Shown: positions 52,501 to 61,670, counted from the first letter of the stretch. The stretch: 64,000 bases of DNA from a bacterium (GCA_024231955.1 JAAEPZ010000538.1:248001-312000); one strand, 5' to 3'. Numbers and translations: made by a program. The notes: generated by a model from the letters alone, not told the origin.

Positions 52501-54143
52501 CCACCCGACGGATACACTCCATCAATACGATCTACTACCGCCAGCTGCTCGGCGACGAGATCCTGCGCAACATGACCGACATCATCGGCGGCGATCTCAG
52601 CCTCTTCAGCGGGGGCACCCTGCTGCGGTCGAATCAACCCTTCCTCTACGGTCTCGGCTACAGCACGCCGATGCTCGATCCGGGCGCCGTGAACGATCTC
52701 CTCCTCGCCGACCTCCCCTTCCGGCAGGATCTGCATCAGGCGGGCGACATGAGCTTCGGCCAGGCATCCCTGGCGCTTCACGATGCCGCCGATCACCCGG
52801 TTGCGGTGCTGTCCAGCCTCGATTTCACCGGCTTGACCTCGCGCCGCGATGCGCAGGAGCGGGGTGAATCGGTTGTGCTCAGCATGATCTCCCTGCTGGT
52901 GATTCTCGCCCTCGGCCTCGGAGGTTTCCTGGCGGGACGGGTGTTCCTGCCGATTCGCCGTCTCCATCTCGGTACCCGTCGTCTGGCTGACGGCGATCTG
53001 TCCTATCGCCTCCAACCGCTGGGGCGGGATGAGATCGGTGATCTGGTCCGCTCATTCAACACCATGGCCAGCGGACTGCAGGAGACCCGCAAAGAGCTCG
53101 AGGAGCGGCAGCGTCACCTGGAGGGTGTGCTTGAGAATGTCGCATCGGGGGTGATGATCCTCGGTCTTGCGGGGGAGGTGCGTTCGGTGAACAATGCCGG
53201 ACGTCGTTTGCTGGGTGTGGCGGCCAATGATCTGGATAACTGCAACCTGTCCGAACTGGACCGGGCGACGGAATGGCCAGGCGTGAAGGCGGGGCCCCTG
53301 TTCCGGTTGCTGCTCGACAATCCGCCTCAACTGGCCACGGGCGGTCGGGAACTTCGCCTGGAGCATTCCGAGGGGGAGCGCGATTTTCGGGTGGCGAGTT
53401 CGGAGTTGCCGACCGGCCGGGTGGTGGTGTTCGAGGATGTCACCGAGATGATCCGCAGTCAGAAGCTGGCCGCGTGGAGCGAGATGGCGCGGCAGGTGGC
53501 GCACGAGATCAAGAATCCCCTCACGCCGATCAAACTGTCCACGCAGTTCATGGAGCGCGCCTGGCGCGACCGGCGCCCCAATTTCGAGATCATATTCAAG
53601 GAGTCGATTGAGATCATCAAGGAGCAGGTTGAGATCCTCCGTCGCCGCGCATCGGAGTTCTCGCTCTTCGGACGTCGCCCGGGCATCCGGCTGGAGACGA
53701 TGGATCTCGTCGCCGCCACCCGCGAGGTCCTGGCGCCATACGCTACCGAGACCCTGGAGTTGAACTGGGAGGGCGATGACGGTGTGCCGGTACTCGCCGA
53801 TCCGGAGGCCCTGCGCAAGGTGCTGCTCAATCTCGTCGAGAACGCCCGCGAGGCCATGGGCGGCAAAGGACAACTCGACTGTGTTTGTCGGGTTACCGAG
53901 GAGGGTGGACAGCTCCTCGTCAGGGATCACGGCACCGGTATCCCGGAGGAGACTTTGGGTCGATTGTTCGAACCCTATTTCTCCACCAAGACCGGCGGCA
54001 CCGGATTGGGCCTTGCCATCTCGGCTCAGGCGGTTGAGGAGATGGGCGGCACCCTCAGTCTCGAAAATCACCCCGACGGCGGGGCTGTGGCGCATCTGTT
54101 GCTTCGAAATCCCGGAGATGACGGAACCCTCGAAGGGCGTTAA
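49554..54143 (+). CDS. Giant NtrY-like membrane sensor histidine kinase
   Basis: 1529 residues, twice the size of NtrY. Order: signal-like helix (about 14-33), periplasmic region to about 265, a bundle of about seven helices (about 275-545), a second periplasmic segment (about 560-780), helices at about 795-815 and 850-870, a Cache-like segment (about 875-1095), a helix near 1105-1125, HAMP (about 1127-1180), PAS (about 1185-1290), HisKA with phospho-acceptor H1317 in RQVAHEIKNPLTPIKLS, and HATPase with DHGTGIPEETLGRLFEP and GGTGLGLAIS. The H-box is of the NtrY class. No response regulator lies next to it. The start overlaps the small secreted gene by 10 bases. Confidence 0.92.
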   Translation: MSLNRPAPSPSSWLTMLMLLTLPFTAGVESASAQADPTEQTNSSEMMLIAEAQRVEGLLNEAVLGMRQRGLAIDIAWRHVGESGDTEVASSAAAFSFLESVLGPELEIMDLPLGAQLIRDDELLAWTGWPVPWDGQGDWGASADAGFALRSFGVYQFLSLRGHLSGDESITWILDLPLTCRADLLPGEGGLPVLLSPGRNITLEVIPPLTPAAPERPVDTRSTALHPLDPAVSTTDEGEGKCWAFAPLGHHVFELRLFGPTDRTLALNQSLRKSGTLGLLFMIITMVVGLTLRRLLVRRFPKGMPLVLRALFISTFIICLRLILAWAGIAKIYLGDLDFWSPLFFSITGFGDLFGNPGEFLITSLAALVVLLLVLRPYLRPDARFDDRSEQSAARRRFRPGDLPLLVVGILLPCLAVLSACNFARAIFENTGSRMLFETRLMEPSAIGFNVALFFGLSFLIALFLVPATSVWKRLPVSRTLRLSAGLIMLVAVGLLGDLFAACALALLLPITWKMRRTTTRFTGLVYHLFFIVISVALLSEGTLGRVRDAHLHQFLADVATDDGVVDLWRPVMMEEILVDIGRNEELRRSLAKSTDLEPGMALTLWRRSGLQELGLEGGLEIYDSLGRLQDSFQWGIDLPPQPMRPTFKRESPDLWWDVEQNQVLRGDDDRPTLEGRILLRDSHDLLGSVELILADCNLVPALRLQSPPWRERSPLERRIAIPGEEEIFLAQLDGEGQVVYSSAPTLVPEGAVPATVEEGVWDHRNLKGRSFNVSGFGDKLVGYAENSWLERLLESALRLFIYLIILLILFVLDIIFSRTGFVRRYLPPLIGIQGFGFQHRLLGAFLLVALVPTILTGLIANRQLRSQYDEATLRTSLERVMAARYSLENMVRQDAQKLLRSEYVQNFITQEFQAIARDTGSYEENQIMIFNHADSLILDESLRNWSKSDVDSFLAVVPLDQVVYERSGSRLFAGILLPLEISTRRIHSINTIYYRQLLGDEILRNMTDIIGGDLSLFSGGTLLRSNQPFLYGLGYSTPMLDPGAVNDLLLADLPFRQDLHQAGDMSFGQASLALHDAADHPVAVLSSLDFTGLTSRRDAQERGESVVLSMISLLVILALGLGGFLAGRVFLPIRRLHLGTRRLADGDLSYRLQPLGRDEIGDLVRSFNTMASGLQETRKELEERQRHLEGVLENVASGVMILGLAGEVRSVNNAGRRLLGVAANDLDNCNLSELDRATEWPGVKAGPLFRLLLDNPPQLATGGRELRLEHSEGERDFRVASSELPTGRVVVFEDVTEMIRSQKLAAWSEMARQVAHEIKNPLTPIKLSTQFMERAWRDRRPNFEIIFKESIEIIKEQVEILRRRASEFSLFGRRPGIRLETMDLVAATREVLAPYATETLELNWEGDDGVPVLADPEALRKVLLNLVENAREAMGGKGQLDCVCRVTEEGGQLLVRDHGTGIPEETLGRLFEPYFSTKTGGTGLGLAISAQAVEEMGGTLSLENHPDGGAVAHLLLRNPGDDGTLEGR

Positions 54144-54155
54144 GGTATTAACCGC

Positions 54156-54899
54156 ATGTTCCAACCAGATACATCGCAAACGCCGCCGCTCCGGCATGGG
54201 GAGCAGTCCGGCAGCCGGAGAGCCCTCCTCCTGCCGATGCTCTGTCTGGCTGTATATCTCATGATTGCCTATCCCCTCTGCGCCGACGAGTCCTCCACCC
54301 CCGGAGAGGTCACCATCGGTCGTCTGCATTACAGTGGCGGCGGCGACTGGTATTCCGATCCGAGCAGTCTTCCCAACTTGCTGCGCGAATTCGAACGGCG
54401 CACCGGCGTGGCCACGGCCGCCGAGGAGATGGTGCTCAAAGCCACCGACCCGGCGCTCGAACGTCTCCCGTTCGTCTATATCACCGGTCACGGCAACCTC
54501 CGCTTTTCGAGCAGCGAGGAGCAGCGTCTGCGCGAGTGGTTGCGGCGCGGCGGCTTCCTGTGGGTGGATGACAACTACGGGCTTGATGAGAGTTTCCGCG
54601 GAGCCGTCGCCGCCATGTTCCCGACCGAGCGGCTGCGTCTGGTGCAGGCCGACCACCCCGTCTACCACAGCTTTTACGATCTGAACGGCGTGCCCAAGAT
54701 CCACGAACACGACAACAAACCGCCCCAGGGTTGGGGACTCTTCCTGGATGGACGCCTCGCAGTCTTTTATACTTATGAAGCGGATATCGGCGACGGACTC
54801 GAGGATATCCATGTTCACAAGGACCCGCCCCGCGTGCGCGAAAAGGCCATGCGGATGGCGATCAACATTTTGTACTATTCCCTGACGCGAGCACAATGA
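54156..54899 (+). CDS. DUF4159 domain protein
   Basis: 247 residues. A signal anchor (about 29-47) precedes the DUF4159 domain (about 55-245): GRLHYSGGGDWYSDPSSLPN, FVYITGHGNLRFSSSEEQRLREWLRRGGFLWVDDNYG, and ADIGDGLEDIHVHKDPP. The domain has the outline of a class I glutamine amidotransferase-like fold (hydrophobic strand, G-H-G turn, helix, GGFLWVDD) but no catalytic Cys is visible, so enzymatic action is doubtful. It lies 12 bases after the kinase and overlaps DUF4175 by 4 bases. Confidence 0.88.
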   Translation: MFQPDTSQTPPLRHGEQSGSRRALLLPMLCLAVYLMIAYPLCADESSTPGEVTIGRLHYSGGGDWYSDPSSLPNLLREFERRTGVATAAEEMVLKATDPALERLPFVYITGHGNLRFSSSEEQRLREWLRRGGFLWVDDNYGLDESFRGAVAAMFPTERLRLVQADHPVYHSFYDLNGVPKIHEHDNKPPQGWGLFLDGRLAVFYTYEADIGDGLEDIHVHKDPPRVREKAMRMAINILYYSLTRAQ

Positions 54900-57800
54900 G
54901 CGTACCACGAACGAATCAGGACGGCTCCTCACGTCTCTTCGCCCTGCTGCGGGGAGAGCTGTGGCGGGCGCGCGCCGCCTACTGGCGAGAGGCTGCCCCT
55001 CTGGCAATCGGAGGCGCCGGTCTGGTTGCCTGCCTGGCAGGTTTATTGATCCACCTGATTCCGCCCGCATCGGTGCGCAGCGGTGAGACCCTCGCGCTCA
55101 TATTCCGGGTTGCGTCGATTCTCCCCTTTCTGCTTGCCCTGCTCTGGCCCTTCAGGCGCCTGCCCGGCCTGCGCCGCTTCCTGATTGAGGTGGAGCGACG
55201 GGCCGAGACCAAACAGCTGCTGGAGACGGCGGCCGATGCGGCCGAGGGTCGCCTTGAGGGCAAGGGCTATTCACCGGATTTGATGCGCCACCTGCTGGAA
55301 TCCGCGAAGCGGATGGCGGCCAGGGGCCTGCCCAAGCCGGAGCCTGCGCAGTGGCGACGGCGTCTGCAGCCTGCGGCGATTCTGTTGCCCCTCCTGGCGC
55401 TCGCCCTGCTGTTTCGGGTGACCCCCGAGGGGATCAGACCGTTGTCGCTGCTTCTTGATCCCGCGGATCTGGAGCACTATGCCGAGAATGCGTATCTGAA
55501 TCTGCTGCCGGGATCCATGGAGCTCCTGGCCGGCAGCTCGCTCCGGCTGGAATTGCGGGAGAGGAACCTCCCCTGGCGTTTCCCGGGTGAGCTGAAGCTG
55601 GAACTTGATGAAACCGGTGATCTCTATCGTTCGGTTGATCTCAAGCGGGATGGCGAAAGCTGGGTGTATGAGATCCCGGCGGTGTATCAGGGGTTCACCT
55701 ACCGGGCGGAACGCGGCAGGGCGGACACTGAGGTCTACCGGGTGACCGTGTTCCATGAACCGGTACTGGACAGCCTCCGTCTGCTGGCTCACCCCCCGGC
55801 ATATACCGGGTTGCCCTCCCGTCGAATCGACCTGCGATCGGGTGAGTTGAGTGTCCCCGTGGGGACGCGAATCAAGGTTGACGGCTACTGCTCCAACGAC
55901 TTGACCCGCGCCTGGCTGGTGTCTGTCGATGATGAGGCCCAAACCGATTCGCTGAACCTGGCCGTGGAGGGCCGTGCGTTCGCCGGTGAGATCCTGGCGC
56001 GGGAGGACCGTCGCTTCGCCGTGCGCATGCGCGACAGCCGGGGCACGGAGGTCCTGACACCCTACCTGCTGTCACTGCGAACCGTCCCCGACCAGGCGCC
56101 GCGGGTGGAGATCCTCTCGCCCGGTCCGGCGGAGGACATGAACCGCGATCTGCTCGTCACGCTGGATGTCACCGCCACTGATGATTACGGCGTGGCCGCT
56201 ATGCTGGTGCGCGCCTGCAAGCATGGCGAAACCGATACGCTGGATATCCCCTTGCCGCTCGAGGGGGAGATCTCCTCGCGCGTTGCGCTCAAGCATCTCT
56301 GGGATCTGGGCATGTTCGAACTCTTCCCCGGTGATGTGGTCGAGTACTTCGTTGAGGCCCGTGACGCCCGACCCGGCGACCCCGGTGTGGGGCGCAGCCG
56401 CGTACACCGTCTCCGCGTTCCGTCGATAGCGGAGATCTTCGCGGAGATAGAGGCCGAGGATGAAATCCGCACCGATGTCATGAGCGAGATGCTCGAACAG
56501 GGTCGCGAGATGCAGGAGGAACTGCATCGGCTGGAGCAGGAGCTGCGCGCCGATCAGGATGTCGACTGGGAAAAGGAGGAGGAGCTGCGTGAGGCGCTCG
56601 CCAAACAGGAGGAGATGGCCGAGAGGATGGAGGAGCTGACCCGCTCCCTGAGTGAACGTACCGAGGCTCTTGGAGAGAATGAACTTCTGAGCGAGGAGAT
56701 GGCCGAAAAGCTGGATCGGATCGAGGAGCTCATGGAGGAGCTGGCCGACACCGAGGCGGGTGAACTGCTGAGGCGGTTCCAGGAGATGGTCGACGAGATG
56801 GATCCCGAGACCCTGCCCGAGGAGCTGCGCGACCTCCGCATGGAGCAGGAGGAGGTGCTGGAGCAGCTCGAACGCACCGCGGCGATGCTCGAACAGATGA
56901 AGCGCGAGCAGCAGATGGATGCCTTGATGCGGCAGATCGACGAGATGCTGGAGCGGCAGGAGCAGTTGCGGGCCGAGACGGAGGAGCGGCAGGAGGATCC
57001 GGCCGAGTCCGACAACGTTGATGATGAGAGCGAAACCGGTGAGGAGTCCGACGCGGAGGAGCGGGAGGATGAAGGCGAGGAGTCGGATCCGTCCGAGGAG
57101 TCCGGCGAGACGGAATCCGTCGACGCCGAAACGGAGGAGGATGAATCCGGCCTGTCGGATGAGGAGCTGGCCGAGCGGCAGGAGCAACTGGCCAAGGAGG
57201 CCGAGGAGTTGGCCGAGAAGATGAAGGAGATGGCCGAGGAGCTTGCCGAGAAATTCCCGGAAGAGGCAAAGAAAATGGAGGAGTCGGCCCAGCCCGAATC
57301 GGAGAACAATCCGACCCAGCCGATGAAGGATGCCGCCGAAAAGATGCAGGATGAATCATCCGAGGCGGGTGAAAGTCAGCAGGAGGCCAGCGCGCGCTTG
57401 CTCAAGCTCTACTGGCAGATGATCCAGTCCCAGGGCTCCATGCAGAATTCCGTTGATGCGGAGGCGCTTGAGGCGCTGGGTGAGGTGACCCGGCAGACGC
57501 TGGAGCTGTCGCTCAGGGAGGAGAACCTGCACCTGGAGATGGAGCGGACATTCCAGACGAGTCGAGATGCCAACCGCACTCGCCGCTCCGCTCGCGGGCA
57601 GATGAACCTGTACATGTCGCTGGACCGGGTACGGGAAAATCTGATCGAAGCGGCCAAGAAGACGATGGCCGTGAGCCCCCAGGCGATGCAGCACAGCCGC
57701 TCGGCCCTGACCGCAATGGAGAACAGCGTGGCCGAACTCGAGTCCGGACGCGCGGCCTGGGGGCTGCGCGAGGCCGGCAGTTCGATTGCCTATCTCAACA

Positions 57801-58396
57801 AGACCGTTATCGAGCTGCTCCACGGCATCCAGTCCTCCGGTGGTGGCGGAGGCGGTATGAGCAGCCCGTCCCAGAGCATGCAGCGGATGCTGCAACAGCA
57901 GGAGCAGTTGAACCGCGACAGTCGGGAGCAGGGGCAGATGGGTCCCGGTGGCCTCTCCCAGGAGCAACGCGCGCGTATGGGTCGGCTCAAGGCCGAACAG
58001 GAGGCGATTCGCGAGGGGATAGAGGAGATGAACGGGCAGGAGGGTGTACTCGGCAGCCTGGACCAGATCATCGAGGATATGAAAGAGGTCGAGAAGGATT
58101 TCGAAGCGGGCAGGATCAATGATGAGACCCTGCGGCGGCAGGACAAGATTTTCGAGAAGCTGCTGGATGCGCAGCGATCGGTCCATCGACGCGACTTCAA
58201 ACAGAAGCGCCGCAGCGATACCGCCGATGAGCTGGCGCCGCTCTGGCCCGATGATGAGGAGCAGGATGATCCTCTGGCCCGGCTTCGTGACGAAATCCGG
58301 CGTGGTCTGGGTGACGCCGCGCCCAGCGAGTATGAAGAGCTGATCCAGGAGTACTATCGTTCGCTGCTGGATAATCGGGAGGAGGTGACGCCATGA
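54896..58396 (+). CDS. DUF4175-type membrane protein with long coiled coil
   Basis: 1166 residues. Three membrane helices near the N-terminus (about 38-58, 64-82 and 158-176) precede a predicted beta-sandwich region (about 190-510, with SVPVGTRIKVDGYCSND and VTLDVTATDDYGVAA). Residues about 515-700 form a long Glu/Met-rich coiled coil, residues about 695-765 are extremely acidic Ser/Glu, and a second coiled coil (about 765-900) leads to a Gln/Gly-rich end with a GGGGGG run (about 981-986). This is the layout of DUF4175 proteins, frequently found beside BatA/DUF4159 genes in FCB bacteria. Probably a structural envelope protein. Confidence 0.85.
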   Translation: MSVPRTNQDGSSRLFALLRGELWRARAAYWREAAPLAIGGAGLVACLAGLLIHLIPPASVRSGETLALIFRVASILPFLLALLWPFRRLPGLRRFLIEVERRAETKQLLETAADAAEGRLEGKGYSPDLMRHLLESAKRMAARGLPKPEPAQWRRRLQPAAILLPLLALALLFRVTPEGIRPLSLLLDPADLEHYAENAYLNLLPGSMELLAGSSLRLELRERNLPWRFPGELKLELDETGDLYRSVDLKRDGESWVYEIPAVYQGFTYRAERGRADTEVYRVTVFHEPVLDSLRLLAHPPAYTGLPSRRIDLRSGELSVPVGTRIKVDGYCSNDLTRAWLVSVDDEAQTDSLNLAVEGRAFAGEILAREDRRFAVRMRDSRGTEVLTPYLLSLRTVPDQAPRVEILSPGPAEDMNRDLLVTLDVTATDDYGVAAMLVRACKHGETDTLDIPLPLEGEISSRVALKHLWDLGMFELFPGDVVEYFVEARDARPGDPGVGRSRVHRLRVPSIAEIFAEIEAEDEIRTDVMSEMLEQGREMQEELHRLEQELRADQDVDWEKEEELREALAKQEEMAERMEELTRSLSERTEALGENELLSEEMAEKLDRIEELMEELADTEAGELLRRFQEMVDEMDPETLPEELRDLRMEQEEVLEQLERTAAMLEQMKREQQMDALMRQIDEMLERQEQLRAETEERQEDPAESDNVDDESETGEESDAEEREDEGEESDPSEESGETESVDAETEEDESGLSDEELAERQEQLAKEAEELAEKMKEMAEELAEKFPEEAKKMEESAQPESENNPTQPMKDAAEKMQDESSEAGESQQEASARLLKLYWQMIQSQGSMQNSVDAEALEALGEVTRQTLELSLREENLHLEMERTFQTSRDANRTRRSARGQMNLYMSLDRVRENLIEAAKKTMAVSPQAMQHSRSALTAMENSVAELESGRAAWGLREAGSSIAYLNKTVIELLHGIQSSGGGGGGMSSPSQSMQRMLQQQEQLNRDSREQGQMGPGGLSQEQRARMGRLKAEQEAIREGIEEMNGQEGVLGSLDQIIEDMKEVEKDFEAGRINDETLRRQDKIFEKLLDAQRSVHRRDFKQKRRSDTADELAPLWPDDEEQDDPLARLRDEIRRGLGDAAPSEYEELIQEYYRSLLDNREEVTP

Positions 58397-60360
58397 GCGG
58401 CAATACCGCACGTTGGCTCCTCCTGCTGGCGCTCCTGCTCTGCTCGTCGGCGGGGCAGGCTCAGGAGGCGAAAGGCGATACCGTCCGTGTATCCCCTCCG
58501 GAATCGGTGTTCACCAACCCGGCGGGCAGACATGTCCAGACCAGGGACAATTCCGAGAGTGCGATGGCCCGACGTCTCTTGACGCTGCAAAGGCGTTTGC
58601 GGCGCGATCCTGATGGGGTTCTTGCCGAACTTGAGCGATTCAGGGAGCAACACCCCAATAACCCCCAACTGCTTTTCCTGCTGGCCCGCACCTATCGCGT
58701 TACCGGTGATTACGAAAGCGGCGAGCGGATTCTGCGTAGCCTGATGCTCCGTTTCCCCGAAGCCTCCGGTTATCGGAGCGAGCTGCTCCATATGTTGTTC
58801 CTGGCCGGCAAGGAGTCCGAGGCCATGGCGATGCTGGCGCCGTTGCTGTCGGGGCAGGTGATCGACTCCGTCAGGTATGAACAGGCGGCCGAGTTGCTGC
58901 AGCAGGTCGGTCGTTACGATCTGGTGCTTGATATCTTTCGCAGCGGCCTGGAAGCCTTACCGCAGGATCGTCAGCGGGACAGGCAGCGGTTGCTGCGCAG
59001 CTATCTCGATCAGTTGTCGCTGGCCGGCAGATCGCGTGAGTTGCTGATCACTCTGGCCACCGAGTTGGAGAACTTCACGAATGAGACCATGATTGCCAGA
59101 GTGCTGTTGCAGGGTGAGCGGCTGCTGGAGGAGGTTGAGAATCCGGGTGAGTTGATCGCCATTGCCGACAGCCTGACCATCGACAACTCAAGTGGATTGC
59201 TGTCCGGCGCGTTGCGTCACCTCTATCTGGCCGTCGGCGATTTCGATACCTACTCGACCCGCGTGCTGCAGACAAGGATCGATCCCCGCCGTCGCCCGGA
59301 GTGGTTATACAATGAGGCCGTTCGTTGCCTGGAGGAGAAGCAGGGTCTGCCCGAAAACCGCAGGGCCGCTGCGGAGCGGGTTTTCCTGGCTATTCTGGAA
59401 CATGACAGAGCACCCGATACCCTCAAATCACGAACGCGATTGCAGCTGGTATCAATGGCCCTGGACACCGATGGCGAAAAACGTCTGCGGGGTGAAAATC
59501 CCGGTGCGGACGATGTGACGGCGCTGCGGCTGGATCTGAAGAACCTCCGCAGCAGCGCCATCGGAACCGCCTTGGGGGAGCAGGCGCTGCTGGTTGAACT
59601 GCATCTGCTGCGGGATCGACTTGGCCGTCCGGCCGAGGCGGACAGCCTGTTGCGCGCCTGGTTCATGGAGCCTGAGCGGATGCATGATCCGCATACCGTT
59701 CGTGGACTTGAACTCGAACTGGGGGAAAACCTGATGGCGCTCTCCCGTTTTGATGCCGCCGGCGATCACTTCGGGTATCTGCTGGAGAGTGTCGAACTGG
59801 ATGTGGTGGCCCTCTGGTCGAAGTTCCGTTTGGCGCAATTGCAGATTCTGGCGGGTGAGTCGATAGCCGCACAGGACAGCCTGGCGGGTTTGGCGGCGGA
59901 TCATCCCGGTGGAGTGCTGGCCAATGATGCGCTGGACCTGGCCCTGCTTCTTGCCGAATCGGCGATGTGGCCGGAGACGGTGCAGGAGTTTCTGCTCGGT
60001 GCGCTCCGTCTTGAATTCAGTTCGCGGCCGGGAGCTGCGGCCGAACGCCTGCTGGCCTTCGCCACCGAGTTTCCAACCGACATCGCGGCGCCGGCTCTGC
60101 TCTATCACGCAGGGGAGTTGCTCGAGGATGCCCTGCGCGGCGAGGAGGCCGTGGCCTCCTGGCTGCTCCTTGCCGATAATCACGCGGATGATTTCCGTTC
60201 GCCCCAGGGTCTTGAGCTGGCTGCGCGTCTGAGTTTTCGCATGGGGAACAGCGACCGCGCCCGGGCTCTCCTGGAGCGCATTCTGAATGAACATCCCGAT
60301 TTTCCCCTGCGCCCCGCCATGCGGGATTTGCAGGAATTGCTGGAGGAGGACTCCTTGTGA
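58393..60360 (+). CDS. Secreted TPR-repeat protein
   Basis: 655 residues; the ATG overlaps the DUF4175 stop by 4 bases. Signal peptide about 1-24 (ending AGQAQ). Tetratricopeptide-like helix pairs run through the protein, clearest at about 75-140 (NPQLLFLLARTYRVTGDYESGERILRSLMLRFPEA) and 555-650 (PALLYHAGELLEDALRGEEAVASWLLLADNH). It probably acts as a periplasmic scaffold for the adjacent DUF4159/DUF4175 proteins. Overlaps the next gene by 4 bases (GTGA). Confidence 0.82.
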   Translation: MSGNTARWLLLLALLLCSSAGQAQEAKGDTVRVSPPESVFTNPAGRHVQTRDNSESAMARRLLTLQRRLRRDPDGVLAELERFREQHPNNPQLLFLLARTYRVTGDYESGERILRSLMLRFPEASGYRSELLHMLFLAGKESEAMAMLAPLLSGQVIDSVRYEQAAELLQQVGRYDLVLDIFRSGLEALPQDRQRDRQRLLRSYLDQLSLAGRSRELLITLATELENFTNETMIARVLLQGERLLEEVENPGELIAIADSLTIDNSSGLLSGALRHLYLAVGDFDTYSTRVLQTRIDPRRRPEWLYNEAVRCLEEKQGLPENRRAAAERVFLAILEHDRAPDTLKSRTRLQLVSMALDTDGEKRLRGENPGADDVTALRLDLKNLRSSAIGTALGEQALLVELHLLRDRLGRPAEADSLLRAWFMEPERMHDPHTVRGLELELGENLMALSRFDAAGDHFGYLLESVELDVVALWSKFRLAQLQILAGESIAAQDSLAGLAADHPGGVLANDALDLALLLAESAMWPETVQEFLLGALRLEFSSRPGAAAERLLAFATEFPTDIAAPALLYHAGELLEDALRGEEAVASWLLLADNHADDFRSPQGLELAARLSFRMGNSDRARALLERILNEHPDFPLRPAMRDLQELLEEDSL

Positions 60361-61613
60361 GACGCCTGTCGGTCGTATTGCTGCTCTGCGGAATCTGGTC
60401 CGGTGTCGCTCTGGCCAATGATCTGCTCGTGCCCATGGATCTGGACCAGACCAATCATCTCAAGGCTTATGGCCTCACCTTTCATGCGCTGGAGAGGGGG
60501 CAGACGGCGGTCTGGCTCCTCAACTATCGCGGCGGTTCGTTCCTGATCGAAGATACGGCGTGGGGACGACGGGAGGCGGCGCGAATGGGTGTGAAGGTGG
60601 AGAGCTTGAGCCGGAACCGGAGGGCGGCGATCGAGGCAAAGGTCAACGAGTCGAACATGGAGATGGTGATGCTGGAGAAAGCGCCCGAAGTGGCGATCTA
60701 CAGCCCCCCTACGGCCCAACCGTGGGATGATGCGGTGATGCTGACCCTGGAGTATGCCGAGATCGATTACGAGACCATTTATGATGAGGATGTGCTGTCC
60801 GGCCGATTAAGCGAGTTTGACTGGCTGCATCTGCATCATGAGGACTTCACCGGACAGTTCGGCAAGTTCTACGCGAATTACGGAGCCACACCCTGGTACC
60901 AGCGGGAGAAGCGGCTCTTCGAGGAGATGGCCCGGGCGGCGGGTTATGCAACCGTCAGCGAGCACAAGAAGGCCGTTGCGCGGACGATCCGGAATTACGT
61001 GGAGCGGGGCGGCTTCCTGTTCGCCATGTGCAGCGCTACCGACAGTTTCGATATCGCCCTTGCCGCGGAGGGGGTGGATATAGTGGATTCCGAGTTCGAC
61101 GGCGATCCTCCCGAGTCCGGTTTCCAGGCGAAGCTGGATTACACGAAGAGCATGTGCTTCGATGATTTCACACTGATTCCGAGCCCCTTCGTATACGAGT
61201 TTTCCGACATCGACGCCACCGACACCGCGCGCTTCCGGGGCGAGGGCGCCGACTACTTCACCCTGTTCGAGTTCTCCGCCAAGTTCGATCCTGTGCCGAC
61301 GATGCTCGTGCAGAATCATGTCGCCGTTGTCGAGGGGTTCATGGGTCAGACCACGAGCTACTACAAGCGCTTCCTCAAAGACCACGTGACCGTGCTCGGC
61401 GAGGTCGAGGGTGCGGGGGAGATCCGCTATCTGCACGGCAAACGGGGGTTGGGGACATTCACGTTCCTCGGTGGTCACGATCCCGAGGATTACACCCACA
61501 GGGTGGGCGACCCGCCGACGGATCTGTCGTTGCACTTCCACTCACCGGGCTACCGGCTTATTCTCAACAACGTGCTGTTTCCCGCCGCCGAGAAGAAGGA
61601 GCGGAAGACCTGA
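60357..61613 (+). CDS. Conserved FCB secreted protein, called 'asparagine synthetase B' in databases
   Basis: 418 residues from a GTG behind GGAGGAGG; signal peptide about 1-20. From memory, very similar proteins in Bacteroidetes are labelled asparagine synthetase B. The sequence has none of the features of AsnB: no N-terminal Cys nucleophile, no PP-loop SGG-x-DS motif, and it is exported. Conserved stretches are TNHLKAYGL, WLLNYRGGSFLIED, APEVAIYSPPTAQPWDDAV, WLHLHHEDFTGQ, GGFLFAMCSATDSFDIALAAEGVDI and GGHDPEDYTHRVGDPPTDL. It looks like a glutamine amidotransferase-like fold with Cys in MCSATDS. Function unknown. Last gene of the kinase/DUF4159/DUF4175 operon. Confidence 0.85.
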   Translation: MRRLSVVLLLCGIWSGVALANDLLVPMDLDQTNHLKAYGLTFHALERGQTAVWLLNYRGGSFLIEDTAWGRREAARMGVKVESLSRNRRAAIEAKVNESNMEMVMLEKAPEVAIYSPPTAQPWDDAVMLTLEYAEIDYETIYDEDVLSGRLSEFDWLHLHHEDFTGQFGKFYANYGATPWYQREKRLFEEMARAAGYATVSEHKKAVARTIRNYVERGGFLFAMCSATDSFDIALAAEGVDIVDSEFDGDPPESGFQAKLDYTKSMCFDDFTLIPSPFVYEFSDIDATDTARFRGEGADYFTLFEFSAKFDPVPTMLVQNHVAVVEGFMGQTTSYYKRFLKDHVTVLGEVEGAGEIRYLHGKRGLGTFTFLGGHDPEDYTHRVGDPPTDLSLHFHSPGYRLILNNVLFPAAEKKERKT

Positions 61614-61641
61614 CCTCTCCGGGACCCGGGAGATCGGCAGG

Positions 61642-61670
61642 TTGACAGATGATCCGTGAACGTGTACCTT
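61642..61670 (+). promoter_or_regulatory. Predicted promoter of the AsnRS-like gene
   Basis: Perfect TTGACA (61642-61647), a 17-base spacer and TACCTT (61665-61670). Transcription should start near 61676-61680, about 35-40 bases before the leader minigene. Confidence 0.65.

Noticed and set aside
53052..55070. 672-codon minus-strand frame opposite the kinase and DUF4159 genes
   Set aside because: It spans three overlapping plus-strand genes with known motifs and has a low-complexity Arg/Leu/His composition.
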